A DNA stretch of 64,000 nucleotides from Methanococcoides sp. (GTDB lineage Archaea > Halobacteriota > Methanosarcinia > Methanosarcinales > Methanosarcinaceae): contig JAIORD010000028.1 in NCBI GenBank assembly GCA_021108275.1, positions 1 through 64,000 on the forward strand, given 5' to 3'. The notes under the pieces were generated by a model. The model made no database searches. It was given only the letters and a program-made list of their open reading frames with translations, and had not been told where the DNA came from. Below, one piece after another: positions 16,770 through 26,219 of the stretch. A program made the translations under genes and the position numbers. The first letter of the stretch is position 1; each line of letters starts with the position of its first letter.

Positions 16770-17750
16770 TTAAATTTTTCCCGGAAGGAATATTCCTATC
16801 AGACAGAAAATTCCTGTAAGCATGTACATGGCATAGGTTGCCTGTTTTTCTGTAAGGTTGTAATAATATGGAAGCACCCATTTCAATGTATATGGATTTG
16901 GTACTTCAAGTATCCCATCACCACGGTCATGACCGAATTTTGCGACTGGGAACTTTCGAACTCTCCAATAAACGTAGAGCAGGAAGTTCACTGTATGTGG
17001 GATAAGCATTATGAAACCACTTATGATGAATCCCTGTATCACTATCAATGCACCTATGGTTGCTCCTATTGTAAGTGAACCAACATTGCCCCAGAAGATC
17101 TGTGATGGGAACCTGTCATAAAGGAAATACCCAAGCAGTGCTCCTGTAATGGCAACTATTGTGAAGATATTCTCCACATCACCTAGAATTATGGATTTTA
17201 TGATGAGGGATAAAAGAACTATTGCAGAAAGTCCAGATGCAAGCCCATTGTATCCAGAGTGCATATTCACAAGATTCGAGGCTACAAGTACGTATGTTGG
17301 AACAATGAACTGCAAATAAAGTATCCCAAGCTCTATGTGTACGACACTTGGAAGCACAAGTGCTGTACTTGTGGCGTATTGGATTAGTGGGTAAGAGCAA
17401 TAATACATCAAAAACAGCTTTGATACCCTTCCGATATCGATCATATCATCGAGTATTCCAAATATTCCAAAGAGACAAATAACGATGAGGACTACGTAAT
17501 TTGTGGTTGAGTATTTGAAGAACAGTGATGTGAAAGAGATTGAAAGAAGGGTGATGAGCAAAATAACGATACCACCACTTTCAGGAATTTTTACTACTCC
17601 TTTTTTGTAGTAGTCTCTTCCAAGAACCCCACTTTCAGTAAATTTCTTAATAAAATATGGCATTGAAATTGTAACTAATATAATTGGCAATAATAAATTA
17701 CTTATGATCGCCAGATATTGTATCGTTGAAAGAGATATGAAATTGAACAT
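16770..17750 (-). CDS. GT4-family phosphoglycosyltransferase (MraY/WecA/AglH-like)
   Basis: An integral membrane enzyme of about ten helices that transfers a sugar-1-phosphate from a UDP-sugar to dolichyl (or polyprenyl) phosphate, the first step of N-glycan or surface-glycan assembly. The catalytic Asp pair is in FGILDDMIDIG. The sugar-binding loop is NLVNMHSGYNGLASG. The Mg motif usually read GDxGSL is WGNVGSL here, with Asn for Asp. The start at 17750 is preferred (AGGT upstream); a TTG at 17765 would add five residues. It is next to a dehydrogenase/aminotransferase/acetyltransferase trio, so it probably belongs to the same glycan route. Loss of the Mg aspartate would matter if the family needs it. 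Confidence 0.85.
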   Translation of the reverse strand: MFNFISLSTIQYLAIISNLLLPIILVTISMPYFIKKFTESGVLGRDYYKKGVVKIPESGGIVILLITLLSISFTSLFFKYSTTNYVVLIVICLFGIFGILDDMIDIGRVSKLFLMYYCSYPLIQYATSTALVLPSVVHIELGILYLQFIVPTYVLVASNLVNMHSGYNGLASGLSAIVLLSLIIKSIILGDVENIFTIVAITGALLGYFLYDRFPSQIFWGNVGSLTIGATIGALIVIQGFIISGFIMLIPHTVNFLLYVYWRVRKFPVAKFGHDRGDGILEVPNPYTLKWVLPYYYNLTEKQATYAMYMLTGIFCLIGIFLPGKI

Positions 17751-17937
17751 TTTTGGACCTGTCAATTTTTATTATCCGAGTTGTTGCCTCAAATTTATAC
17801 TGCATTTTAGTTAGTATTTGTATTATCTTTATAATGGTGCCTCTCAATTTATATATTTTTGTGAGTGTGTAGTTTGTAAGGGTAAAAGATCATTTGTTAA
17901 TAGTAATCTTTATTATTTTATTCGAAAGGTGTTGAAA

Positions 17938-18420
17938 ATGACCGATAGGCAGAAATTAATATTTCATATTTTTGTTGCACTTTCCTTATTCTATGCAGCT
18001 ATTATATTCTATCTTTCAGCACAGTCCAGTATTGATTTACCTTCATCTTCACCAATTCCTTTTTATGATCAACTTATTGATTTTGTGATAAACAGTAATA
18101 ATCCCTATTTGTTGGATATTGCATATTTTGTTGCTCATAATTTTGATAAATTTGCACACATGATCCTATATTTTGGATTCGGAATCCTCCTTCACATTAC
18201 ATTCCGTCATTCCGATAATCTTACGCTTCGAAAATATGCTCCTGTCTTTGCTATCTTTATAGGGATAGCTTACGGAATTACGGATGAGCTCCATCAAATG
18301 TATGTTCCGGGTAGAACTTCAAGCTTTGATGATATTGTAGCAGATGGTATGGGTATAGCTCTAGCTCAGATAATACTCTGGGTAGTTGTCTTCAGAAGTA
18401 TTTTTTTAAGGAAAAAATGA
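17938..18420 (+). CDS. VanZ-family membrane protein
   Basis: A 160-residue protein with four membrane helices (FHIFVALSLFYAAIIFYLSA, HMILYFGFGILLHITF, APVFAIFIGIAYGITDELHQ, ALAQIILWVVVF) and the VanZ signature DKFAHMILYFGFG plus ITDELHQMYVPGRTSSFDDI. VanZ-like proteins are linked to envelope biology but have no firm activity in archaea. The start at 17938 has AAAGGTGTTGAAA upstream; a frame opening at 17818 lacks a signal. It lies in the glycan cassette, convergent with the dehydrogenase gene. Confidence 0.85.
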   Translation: MTDRQKLIFHIFVALSLFYAAIIFYLSAQSSIDLPSSSPIPFYDQLIDFVINSNNPYLLDIAYFVAHNFDKFAHMILYFGFGILLHITFRHSDNLTLRKYAPVFAIFIGIAYGITDELHQMYVPGRTSSFDDIVADGMGIALAQIILWVVVFRSIFLRKK

Positions 18421-18448
18421 AAAGGATGCAATAAGATTGTCAATTCCT

Positions 18449-19384
18449 TCATTCGATCTTGACGATCTTGCTCGTATTATATGATTCTATGGCCGCCAAA
18501 GCGACATTCAATGCATGTTTTCCTTCAACACCTGATTCGATAGGTCTTTTGCCTGTTCGGATGCAGTCTGTGAAATGTTCAAGCTCCTTTGCTAGAGGTT
18601 CACCTTTTTCGACCTTTGCATTCCTTATCCATTTTGCATCGTGTATCGTTACTGTCTGGTCTATGTAATCCAGATATCCGACACCATGCACGCCAATTAC
18701 TTCCATATTCCTTACTTTATGTGGAGTCAGCCAGTTAGTGCTGGCAAGTCCTGCTCTGTCATCCCCAAAACGAAGCATTATGGATGCATGGTCTTCTTGC
18801 GAATGTATGTCCTTTCCTGCAATGGCATAGACTTCCGACACATTGCTTGAGTACATGTAGGAGATCGCATCAATGTCATGTACACCAAGATCGAGAATTA
18901 TGCCGACATCCCTTATCCTTGGGTTATATGGCCCTACCCTTCGTGTAGATATGGACACTATCTTCCCAAGAAGCCCGCTCTCGATGATCTCTTTCATTTT
19001 TGAAATGGCGGGATTGAATCTCTCTATATGTCCTACCATCAGGGTAAGGCCTGCTTTCTCCGCTGCTTCTATCATTATGTCAGCATTTTCAAGCGTGTCC
19101 GCAATCGGCTTTTCCACAAGTACGTTGGTATTTGAATTTATGGCATCGAGAGTAACTTTTTTATGAAGGGTTGTAGGTACGACGATGCTTACTGCATCCA
19201 GGCCTTCTTCCAGTAGTTTGTTATAATTCGTAAATGCCTTGACTTCATATTGGTCTGCCAGTTCCTCAACTCTTTTCTGGTCGACATCTGAAATACCTAC
19301 AAGTTTAATGCCTTCCATTTCATTGTATATTCTGACATGGTGTTGCCCCATAGCACCTACGCCAATGACACCTACGCGAAGCAT
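18449..19384 (-). CDS. Gfo/Idh/MocA dehydrogenase, probably UDP-GlcNAc(A) 3-dehydrogenase
   Basis: A 311-residue NAD-dependent oxidoreductase. The N-terminal Rossmann motif is GVIGVGAMGQHHVRIY, the Gfo/Idh lysine is in VLVEKPIADT, and the sugar-binding domain has GHIERFNPAI and LDLGVHDIDAISY. It is most like the enzymes that oxidise C3 of UDP-GlcNAc or its uronic acid (WbpB type). It overlaps the aminotransferase gene by one base (19384), and the acetyltransferase lies next upstream. The order oxidise C3, transaminate, acetylate gives a 2,3-diacetamido sugar. Substrate assignment comes from context. Confidence 0.88.
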   Translation of the reverse strand: MLRVGVIGVGAMGQHHVRIYNEMEGIKLVGISDVDQKRVEELADQYEVKAFTNYNKLLEEGLDAVSIVVPTTLHKKVTLDAINSNTNVLVEKPIADTLENADIMIEAAEKAGLTLMVGHIERFNPAISKMKEIIESGLLGKIVSISTRRVGPYNPRIRDVGIILDLGVHDIDAISYMYSSNVSEVYAIAGKDIHSQEDHASIMLRFGDDRAGLASTNWLTPHKVRNMEVIGVHGVGYLDYIDQTVTIHDAKWIRNAKVEKGEPLAKELEHFTDCIRTGKRPIESGVEGKHALNVALAAIESYNTSKIVKIE

Positions 19385-20463
19385 TATAATTCCACTCCTT
19401 TTATGACAGCATCGATTATCTGCTGAATTTCCTCTTCTGAAACACTTGGATTAACTGGTAGGGAGAGCACTTCCTTTGATGCTTTCTCGCATTCTGGAAG
19501 TTTGTCTGTATAACCTGCATCTTTGTAGATGGGTTGCATGTGTATGGGTATCGGATAATATACTCCAGTGCCTATTCCTGCTTGTCCCAGTTTTGTTAAT
19601 AGTTCGTCCCTATTGTTCACCCGGATGGTGTATTGATGGAACATGTGCTCGCATCCCTCTTTCACAATGGGTACTGTAATTCCTTCTGTATTTTCCAGTC
19701 CCTTTGAGAGCAAGGCTGCATTTCTCTGCCTTAGGGAATTGTACGAGGGCAATTTCTTAAGTTGTGTTAGCCCTATGGCAGCTCCAATATCTGTCATTCT
19801 CAGGTTATATCCGATCATTTCGTGGAGGTAGCGCTGCTGTGATCCGTGGGCACGGATCATTTTTGCTTTTCTGGCGACCTCTCCATCGTTGGTCGTCATC
19901 ATTCCACCCTCACTGGTCGTCATGTTCTTGGTCGGGTAGAAACTGAATGCTCCTGTTCCAAAAGAACCGGCCTTCTTTCCGTGATGGGCTGCTCCATGTG
20001 CCTGGCATGCGTCTTCTATGAGTATCAGGTCATGATCTTCGGCAATGTCGGAAATGGCCTTCATATCTGCAGGATGTCCATAGAGATGGACTGGCATAAT
20101 TGCTTTTGTATTATCAGTTATCTTTTCTTCGATTAGTGTGGGGTCGATATTGAACGTATCAGGTTCGATATCCGCAAATACAGGTTTTGCACCTGTGTAC
20201 ATTATCGAATTTGCGGTGGCAATAAAGCTGAAAGAGGTTGTTATTACTTCATCCCCATTTCCTATTCCGTGTGCAAGGAGGGCAGCATGAAGGGCAGCTG
20301 TGCCGGAATTGACAGCAACGGCATACTCTGTTCCTATGTAGCTTGCAAATTCTTCTTCGAATTCTGCAACACGTTTTCCTTCTGCGATCATTCCTGAGCG
20401 AAGCACTTTACATACGGCTTCTATTTCTTCTTCGCCGATATCTGGTTTTGCTATTGGGATCAT
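19384..20463 (-). CDS. DegT/DnrJ/EryC1-family sugar aminotransferase
   Basis: A PLP aminotransferase (about 359 residues) acting on keto-sugar nucleotides. It shows PDIGEEEIEAVCKVLRSGM, the substrate loop AVNSGTAALHAALLAHGIG, DACQAHGA for PLP-ring stacking, and the Schiff-base lysine in SFYPTKNMTTSEGGMM. The start at 20463 has RBS GAGGTTAAG. Together with the dehydrogenase and acetyltransferase it resembles the WbpB-WbpE-WbpD set. Donor is probably glutamate. Confidence 0.92.
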   Translation of the reverse strand: MIPIAKPDIGEEEIEAVCKVLRSGMIAEGKRVAEFEEEFASYIGTEYAVAVNSGTAALHAALLAHGIGNGDEVITTSFSFIATANSIMYTGAKPVFADIEPDTFNIDPTLIEEKITDNTKAIMPVHLYGHPADMKAISDIAEDHDLILIEDACQAHGAAHHGKKAGSFGTGAFSFYPTKNMTTSEGGMMTTNDGEVARKAKMIRAHGSQQRYLHEMIGYNLRMTDIGAAIGLTQLKKLPSYNSLRQRNAALLSKGLENTEGITVPIVKEGCEHMFHQYTIRVNNRDELLTKLGQAGIGTGVYYPIPIHMQPIYKDAGYTDKLPECEKASKEVLSLPVNPSVSEEEIQQIIDAVIKGVEL

Positions 20464-20483
20464 TCTTAACCTCATTGATGTAA

Positions 20484-21149
20484 TTAGATTTTGTTCAACG
20501 TTTGCAATTCTTCGTTCAGTTCTTTTATTTCAGCAGGGCAACCGATGGCCAGTTTCCATGCAGGTACATTCTTTGTTACCAATGCTCCACCTGCGACCAT
20601 TGCTCCTTCTCCTATCTCCACCCCGGGTAGGATGGTGGCATTTGCACCTATGGATGCACCTTTTCTTATTATTGGACCTTCGGGATGATATTCATTTCTG
20701 ATGGGGTATTTGTCATTGGCCAGAACGGCGCAGGGTCCGATGAATACATTGTCTTCTATTTTCACATGCGTGGGTATGTAGACATTACCCTGTATACTGA
20801 CGTTGTCCCCTATTGTTACATTCCCGTCGATTATGACATTGGTTCCGATAAGTACGTTATCTCCAATGGTTGTGTTCTCACGTATCATACAGTTGTGGCC
20901 TGTCCTGAAATTGTCACCTGTTCTCACGTTGCTGAATATGGTTGTGTTTGGTCTGATGAACGAGTTCGAGCCAATTGTACAACCTGTATATTCTGCTTCT
21001 TCAGCTGTCATTCCTTTTTCCAGCAGTCCCGTGAGGATGGAATGTTCGGGATAGCCAAGGGCCACGTTCTCAAGGACCACTGAATTGTCACCTATGGAAC
21101 TGGTCCCAAGTATCTTTGCAGATGAATGAATGTTTGTATATTTTTCCAA
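20484..21149 (-). CDS. Hexapeptide-repeat N-acetyltransferase (WbpD-like)
   Basis: A left-handed beta-helix acyltransferase of about 221 residues. Repeats such as IGDNVLIGTNVIIDGNVTIG and VSIQGNVYIPTHVKIEDNV fill the middle. The catalytic-region ending is GASIGANATILPGVEIGEGA, AMVAGGALVTKNVPAW. It would acetylate the amino group installed by the adjacent aminotransferase. Start uncertain: TTG 21149 is best spaced from AGGTGG; GTG 21158 is the alternative. First gene of the three-gene operon. No wbpA-like or epimerase gene is in the window. Confidence 0.88.
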   Translation of the reverse strand: MEKYTNIHSSAKILGTSSIGDNSVVLENVALGYPEHSILTGLLEKGMTAEEAEYTGCTIGSNSFIRPNTTIFSNVRTGDNFRTGHNCMIRENTTIGDNVLIGTNVIIDGNVTIGDNVSIQGNVYIPTHVKIEDNVFIGPCAVLANDKYPIRNEYHPEGPIIRKGASIGANATILPGVEIGEGAMVAGGALVTKNVPAWKLAIGCPAEIKELNEELQTLNKI

Positions 21150-21286
21150 TGTTACCACCTAATACGAGATCCCCTTTAGTTTATTGTGTATGGTCTATGC
21201 TAATATAGCATTTTTGTCGGAAATTAAATTTATCTGCAGATTATCAATCAAAACCTTATTAAAGCTAAACTGCAATTGCACCCACT

Positions 21287-22558
21287 ATGTTTACGATTCT
21301 GACAGGGTCACAGTTCGGTGATGAAGGAAAAGGAAAGATCGTTGATCTGCTATCAAAAGACTACGATCTTGTTGTCAGGTTCCAGGGCGGGGATAATGCA
21401 GGCCACACGGTGGTTGTTGGGGATGATGTCTATAAGCTCCATCTTATACCCTCTGGTTTCCTGCTTGATTCAAGGGTTCTGATAGGCCCGGGCACTGTCC
21501 TTAATCCAGAGGTTTTGGCAGAAGAGATCGATATGCTTGGAAATACAGGTGTTGAAGTGTCTTCTGATAAATTGGGTATAGATGCTAAGACGAGTATCAT
21601 TATGCCTTATCATGTTGAACTGGACGGCCTTCGTGAATCATCACGTAAAGAGAAGATCGGTACCACTAAAAAGGGTATTGGCTTTGCTTACGTTGATAAG
21701 ATCGCAAGGGATGAGATCAGAATGTCGGACCTTGTGGATTCTGAAAGGCTCATGGACAGGCTTACTGAGATGGCTGCATCCAAGGAGGCTGCTATCAGGG
21801 AACTTGGCGGCGATCCTTCAATAGTTACTGATACTGAATTGATGGACAAGTATGTGAAGCTTGGTCAGAGACTTGCTCCGTATGTCACTGATGTTTCCTA
21901 TGAGATAAATGAAGCTATCTCTGAAGGTAAGAATGTACTGGCAGAGGGTGCGCAGGGCACTTTCCTTGATGTTATTCACGGTACTCAGAAGTTCGTTACC
22001 TCTTCCAGCACTATTGCAGGTTCTGCATGTGCAAATCTTGGTGTTGGTCCGACAAAGGTCGATGAGGTTCTGGGAATTGTGAAAGCTTATATCACAAGGG
22101 TAGGCGAAGGGCCGTTACCTACTGAACTTTATGATGAGGCCGGAGCGCATCTTCATGATGTGGGGCACGAGTTCGGTACTACTACAGGCAGGTCACGCAG
22201 ATGCGGATGGTTCGACCTTCCGTTGCTCAAGAAAGCGATAAACCTGAACGGGTATACCAGTGTTGCATTGACTAAATTGGATGTGCTTTCAGATCTTGAT
22301 GTCGTTAAGGTTTGTGTGGCATATGATCTCAATGGTGAAAGGCTGGATTATCCACCGGAAGATACTTCCCTTTTGAGCATGTGTAAACCTATCTATGAGG
22401 ACCTTGAAGGCTGGTCCGATGATCTTACGGGTGTGAAGAGCTATGAGGATGTTCCTCGGGCTGCCCGTGATTATGTGGAGAAGCTGGAAGGTATGATGGG
22501 AGTCCCTATCAAATATGTGTCCGTAGGACCTGGAAGGGCACAGACTTTCGAAAAATGA
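21287..22558 (+). CDS. purA: Adenylosuccinate synthetase
   Basis: Joins IMP and aspartate with GTP to make adenylosuccinate, the first committed step to AMP. The 423-residue length is standard. Signatures are LTGSQFGDEGKGKIVDLL (P-loop and catalytic Asp), GGDNAGHTVVV, GPGTVLNPEVL, GTTKKGIGFAY, GTTTGRSRRCGWFDL, and TKLDVLSDLDVVKVCVAY. Divergent from the glycan cassette, with no obvious partner genes downstream. Confidence 0.97.
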   Translation: MFTILTGSQFGDEGKGKIVDLLSKDYDLVVRFQGGDNAGHTVVVGDDVYKLHLIPSGFLLDSRVLIGPGTVLNPEVLAEEIDMLGNTGVEVSSDKLGIDAKTSIIMPYHVELDGLRESSRKEKIGTTKKGIGFAYVDKIARDEIRMSDLVDSERLMDRLTEMAASKEAAIRELGGDPSIVTDTELMDKYVKLGQRLAPYVTDVSYEINEAISEGKNVLAEGAQGTFLDVIHGTQKFVTSSSTIAGSACANLGVGPTKVDEVLGIVKAYITRVGEGPLPTELYDEAGAHLHDVGHEFGTTTGRSRRCGWFDLPLLKKAINLNGYTSVALTKLDVLSDLDVVKVCVAYDLNGERLDYPPEDTSLLSMCKPIYEDLEGWSDDLTGVKSYEDVPRAARDYVEKLEGMMGVPIKYVSVGPGRAQTFEK

Positions 22559-22616
22559 GGGTAGTTTCCCTTAATTTCTTTATCGTATGAGATGAGGATA
22601 TGGGACACTGCCGAAA

Positions 22617-22632
22617 CACGTATATACTAATC
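22617..22632 (+). promoter_or_regulatory. TATA box for the ribosomal-protein string
   Basis: ACACGTATATACTAAT, followed about 125 bp later by the S19e start. This implies a leader of about 100 nt ending in AAGGAGGATATA. Assigned by motif and position only. Confidence 0.4.
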
Positions 22633-22754
22633 AATAAATTACACCCTATTTCCATGCACATATTGTAATAGAGTATTACTTGCTTTCAACAAGTTTACTA
22701 AAGATCAAAATATGCAGAAATTCAATCGATACATTTCATTCCAAGGAGGATATA

Positions 22755-23204
22755 ATGACTACAGCATACGACGTTCCTGCTTCAGATATTATTGCAAAGC
22801 TGGCAGAGAACCTAAAAGAGAATGATCAGATGAAGCCACCCGAATGGGCAGCTTATGTTAAGACCGGTGTTCACAAGGAGCACTCCCCAGTTGACAACGA
22901 CTGGTGGTACACCCGCTGTGCAGCTATCATGAGGACAATCTATATGCAGGGTCCTGTTGGTGTTGAGAGGCTCAGGTCTGTTTATGGTGGTAAGAAAGGT
23001 AGGGGTGCAAACCCATCCAAGAAAGCAAAGGGCAGTGGCTCTGTTGTAAGGGCAGCATTCCAGCAGCTTGAGTCCGCAGGATTTGTGCGCAAGCTGAAAA
23101 GCGGTAGGGTTATCGCTCCTGCAGGCCAGTCTTTACTTGACAATCTCTCTACTGAAGTTAAGAACGAGCTTGTTGAGACCATTCCGGAACTTTCAAAATA
23201 CTGA
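22755..23204 (+). CDS. rps19e: Ribosomal protein S19e
   Basis: A 149-residue archaeal/eukaryotic-type small-subunit protein. It shows [76 protein letters not shown] and [11 protein letters not shown]. The start at 22755 is fixed by AAGGAGGATATA; the upstream extension to 22680 has no signal. It is the first gene of a conserved archaeal translation cluster. Confidence 0.97.
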   Translation: MTTAYDVPASDIIAKLAENLKENDQMKPPEWAAYVKTGVHKEHSPVDNDWWYTRCAAIMRTIYMQGPVGVERLRSVYGGKKGRGANPSKKAKGSGSVVRAAFQQLESAGFVRKLKSGRVIAPAGQSLLDNLSTEVKNELVETIPELSKY

Positions 23205-23304
23205 TGTGGTTATTGGGAGTTTGCTCCCATCCATGTCACTCCTAAGTTGCCTGTCAATGACCCAGCGGTCATATTTGATACATAATAAATGGATGTGATC
23301 TACA

Positions 23305-23658
23305 GTGGATGATCTTGAAGCTATCAGACAAAAAAGGCTCGCAGAGCTCCAGCAACAGCAGCAACAGCAATCATCTCCACAGAATGATGCTCAGGCTGCA
23401 TATCAGCAGGAGCAGGCACAAGCTGAAAGGGACGCGCAGGTCCAGGCAGTTCTTCGCCAGGTTATGACACCTGAGGCGCGTGAGAGATTGACTCGATTGA
23501 GGCTATCTCGCAAGGAACTGGCTGAACAGCTTGAATCCCAGCTTGTGATGCTTGCACAAAATGGTCGTCTTCAGACAAAGATAGATGATGAGAAGCTTAA
23601 AGTTCTTCTTACACAGATGCAGCCACAGAAACGCCTGACTTCCATAACTCGTATGTGA
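23305..23658 (+). CDS. PDCD5-like DNA-binding protein
   Basis: A 117-residue homologue of archaeal/eukaryotic PDCD5. It has an N-terminal helix (LEAIRQKRLAELQQ), a Gln-rich linker, and the triple-helix core VLRQVMTPEARERLTRLRLS followed by ELAEQLESQLVMLAQNG. Its role in archaea is undefined; some bind DNA. The start is GTG 23305. Always found after S19e in methanogens, as here. The Gln run (about residues 16-24) is simple sequence. Confidence 0.9.
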   Translation: MDDLEAIRQKRLAELQQQQQQQSSPQNDAQAAYQQEQAQAERDAQVQAVLRQVMTPEARERLTRLRLSRKELAEQLESQLVMLAQNGRLQTKIDDEKLKVLLTQMQPQKRLTSITRM

Positions 23659-23660
23659 AT

Positions 23661-24254
23661 ATGAAAGCTCATGTACTTTTCAGTGGAGGTAAGGACAGTT
23701 CATTGTCGGCTATCATGCTTGACCCCTTTTTCGATATCGAACTTGTGACATGCACATTTTCGATACTTCCGGTGGGGGATATTGCAAAAGTAACGGCTGA
23801 TGAATTGGGCTTCTCCCACAGAGTACTGGAGCTTGATCGTACTATTCTGGAAACTGCATTGAATATCATTATTGAAGATGGCTATCCGAAGAACGCGATC
23901 AACTTCATACACAAGAATGTGATCGAGGCACTCGCAAAGGATGATGCGGTGTCAGTGATCGCTGATGGTGTGAGGCGTGATGATCGTGTGCCAAGGCTTA
24001 CGGATGGAGAAATTCGAAGCATTGAGGATCGGTTTGGTGTGAAATACATCTGCCCTCTTCAGGGATATGGCAGAAGTGCGGTCAACATGCTTGTGGAAAA
24101 GCGTCTGGTGATCGATGAAGGTCAAAGTGACAGTATTGTCAAGGCAGATTATGAGACAGAGTTGCGTGAACTGATAAGGCAACAATATGGAAATGAAAAA
24201 GTTATCGATATATTTCCGCAACATTTGCAATCAAGAGTTTTAAAGCGTATCTGA
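23661..24254 (+). CDS. PP-loop (N-type ATP pyrophosphatase) protein
   Basis: A 197-residue protein with the PP-loop motif LFSGGKDSSLSAI at its start, followed by VIADGVRRDDRVPRLTDGEI and YICPLQGYGRSAVNML. PP-loop enzymes adenylate a substrate, often in tRNA modification, but this family (archaeal, encoded beside S19e) has no proven substrate. GTG 23655 overlaps the PDCD5-like stop, and ATG 23661 is two codons later; I favour the latter because conservation begins MKAHVLFSGG. Translation-coupled to its neighbour. Confidence 0.85.
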   Translation: MKAHVLFSGGKDSSLSAIMLDPFFDIELVTCTFSILPVGDIAKVTADELGFSHRVLELDRTILETALNIIIEDGYPKNAINFIHKNVIEALAKDDAVSVIADGVRRDDRVPRLTDGEIRSIEDRFGVKYICPLQGYGRSAVNMLVEKRLVIDEGQSDSIVKADYETELRELIRQQYGNEKVIDIFPQHLQSRVLKRI

Positions 24255-24395
24255 TATACTGTTCTTTTTGAACATAAAGATGATATCAGATAGGGAATCT
24301 TATTGCTCATAGATTAATGATTTATAGGATAATCGATTTATAGACGCAAATCTTTATGATTGGCGTTACAATTAATCAAATCACAGGTGAGATAA

Positions 24396-24551
24396 GTGAG
24401 CCACAATACAAAAGGACAGAAGATAAGGCTGGCAAAGGCGCATAATCAGAATCAGCGCGTACCAACCTGGGTGATCATCAAGACTAACAGAAAGGTTGTT
24501 AGCCACCCAAAGAGAAGGCACTGGAGAAGGAACAGTTTAGACGTGAAATAA
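24396..24551 (+). CDS. rpl39e: Ribosomal protein L39e
   Basis: A 51-residue, highly basic large-subunit protein lining the exit tunnel. From GTG 24396 it reads [20 protein letters not shown], then [14 protein letters not shown] and [14 protein letters not shown]. The RBS is AGGTGAGATAA. It is 10 bp from L31e. The short length hides it from simple gene finding. Confidence 0.96.
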   Translation: MSHNTKGQKIRLAKAHNQNQRVPTWVIIKTNRKVVSHPKRRHWRRNSLDVK

Positions 24552-24561
24552 GGTGATGACA

Positions 24562-24828
24562 ATGGCAGAAGACGCGGTAAAGGAACAGATCTACACTATT
24601 CCACTTCGTGAAGCAAAGCTTGCTCCAAGGTGGAAGCGTACCAGCAGAGCTATGTCTCTTATAAGAAAATATCTTGTAAGGCACATGAAAGCAGATCCTT
24701 CACAGATCAAGATAGATGCTACTATCAACCACAAGATCTGGGAACGAGGTTCTCAGAAACCACCATCCTCCATTCGTATTCGAGCTGCAAAGTTCGAAGA
24801 TGGAGAGATCCAGGCAGAACTTGCTTGA
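24562..24828 (+). CDS. rpl31e: Ribosomal protein L31e
   Basis: An 88-residue large-subunit protein. It shows [55 protein letters not shown] and [13 protein letters not shown]. The start at 24562 is chosen for AGGTGATG spacing over the in-frame GTG/ATG six to nine bases earlier. Middle of the L39e-L31e-aIF6-L18Ae string. Confidence 0.97.
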   Translation: MAEDAVKEQIYTIPLREAKLAPRWKRTSRAMSLIRKYLVRHMKADPSQIKIDATINHKIWERGSQKPPSSIRIRAAKFEDGEIQAELA

Positions 24829-24867
24829 TCTTAAGATGGATATTATATCGTATAGCATAGGACAATA

Positions 24868-25521
24868 ATGATCAAAACAGTGAACATCTATGATAACCCC
24901 GTATTAGGGGTATTTGCCACATGTACGGAAGATGTGGCTATCGTTCCTATCGGTACTGCTGGAAAGGCTATCGACTTGCTTGCAGAACAGCTTGATGTAA
25001 AGGTAGTCTCTACCTTGATAAATGGCAGTATTGTGGTAGGTTCTCTTTCCAAAGGCAATTCAAATGGTTTCCTGATATCAAGGAATGCTAATGTCAGTGA
25101 TCTCAAAGATGTTGAGGTTCCAGTTGAAGTGCTTCCAGATATGCTAACAGCCGTTGGGAATGTGATATTGGCAAATGATACGGCAGCACTTGTGCATCCG
25201 GAAATGACCGATAGTTCGATAGAAGTGATATCAAGGGTTCTTGGAGTAGATGTTCACAGAGGCACTATAGCAGGTCTGGGAACTGTTGGAATGGCAGGCG
25301 TTGCAACGAACAGAGGTTTACTGGTCCACCCAATGGTGACTCCGGATGAACTTTCCGTTCTTGAAGATGTGTTCGCCCTTCCTATCGAAGTGGGTACCAC
25401 TAATTACGGTTCACAGGCAGTAGGCTCAGGTTTGCTCGCCAATTCAAAAGGATATGTGGCAGGTTCCAATACTACGGGTCACGAACTCGGAAGAGTTGAG
25501 GACGCACTGTTCTTTGCTTGA
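24868..25521 (+). CDS. eif6: Translation initiation factor aIF6
   Basis: A 217-residue pentameric-fold protein that binds the large subunit and stops premature joining. It shows repeated pseudo-symmetric motifs [39 protein letters not shown], and [18 protein letters not shown]. Full length, placed as in most archaea between L31e and L18Ae. Confidence 0.96.
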   Translation: MIKTVNIYDNPVLGVFATCTEDVAIVPIGTAGKAIDLLAEQLDVKVVSTLINGSIVVGSLSKGNSNGFLISRNANVSDLKDVEVPVEVLPDMLTAVGNVILANDTAALVHPEMTDSSIEVISRVLGVDVHRGTIAGLGTVGMAGVATNRGLLVHPMVTPDELSVLEDVFALPIEVGTTNYGSQAVGSGLLANSKGYVAGSNTTGHELGRVEDALFFA

Positions 25522-25561
25522 TCATTGGTCTTTAAATTAATAATATAACAGGTGATTTCAT

Positions 25562-25738
25562 ATGCAGAATTATGTTGTCAAAGGCACATTCAAAGCAGGA
25601 CATTCTTGGGAGAAGTTCACCAAGAACGTCGAGAGCCAAAATGAAAAGAATGCTCGTGATAAGACATTGTCCACTTTTGGTAGTAAACATAGGATCGTTA
25701 GGGCATTAATTAAGATCGAGAGTGTCACAGAGGCATGA
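25562..25738 (+). CDS. rplX: Ribosomal protein L18Ae (LX)
   Basis: A 58-residue archaeal LX protein. From ATG 25562 it reads [20 protein letters not shown], then [20 protein letters not shown] and [28 protein letters not shown]. The stop overlaps the prefoldin ATG by 4 bp. Confidence 0.95.
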   Translation: MQNYVVKGTFKAGHSWEKFTKNVESQNEKNARDKTLSTFGSKHRIVRALIKIESVTEA

Positions 25739-26160
25739 GATCTATGTCAGAAATGAGTGAACAGGACGCACGAAATCTCGCAGCTCAACATCGCGAGTTG
25801 CAGCAGAATGCTGAATCAGTCAATCAGCAGCTCGGTATGGTGCAGATGTCCATTGAGGATTGCACACGTGCCATCTTAACTCTGGAGGAGCTTAAATCCG
25901 CTTCCGGTGCTATTAATACGATGATCCCTCTGGGAGCAGGGGCATTGATACATGCAAATATTGCAGATGTCGATAAGATCGTTGTAAGTGTCGGAGCAGG
26001 TATCAGTGTGGAGAAAACTCCGGCTGAAGCCATTGAAATACTCACTCAGCGCAAGGAAGAGCTCGGCAAGGTTGTTGAACGCTTGAATGGAACCCTTACT
26101 CAGATAGGGGAGCGTCTGGCTTCAATTGAATCAACAGTTGGAAACAGACCTCCGCAGTGA
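25735..26160 (+). CDS. pfdA: Prefoldin alpha subunit
   Basis: A subunit of the hexameric jellyfish-shaped chaperone that hands unfolded proteins to the thermosome. The 141-residue protein has two long coiled-coil arms (about 10-50 and 95-138) flanking the beta-hairpin core [33 protein letters not shown]. The first ATG overlaps the L18Ae stop; Met codons three and six positions in are alternatives. Probably coupled to L18Ae. Confidence 0.95.
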   Translation: MRSMSEMSEQDARNLAAQHRELQQNAESVNQQLGMVQMSIEDCTRAILTLEELKSASGAINTMIPLGAGALIHANIADVDKIVVSVGAGISVEKTPAEAIEILTQRKEELGKVVERLNGTLTQIGERLASIESTVGNRPPQ

Positions 26161-26219
26161 TCTTGTTCATTATGTTCTGATTCCTTTTTTATTTTTATCA
26201 TTTTTAAGGATGAGTTTTA

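Noticed and set aside
22982-23182. Frame antisense to S19e
   Set aside because: A shadow of a conserved ribosomal gene in another frame; the same applies to many long antisense frames in the Arg/Ser-rich parts of other genes.
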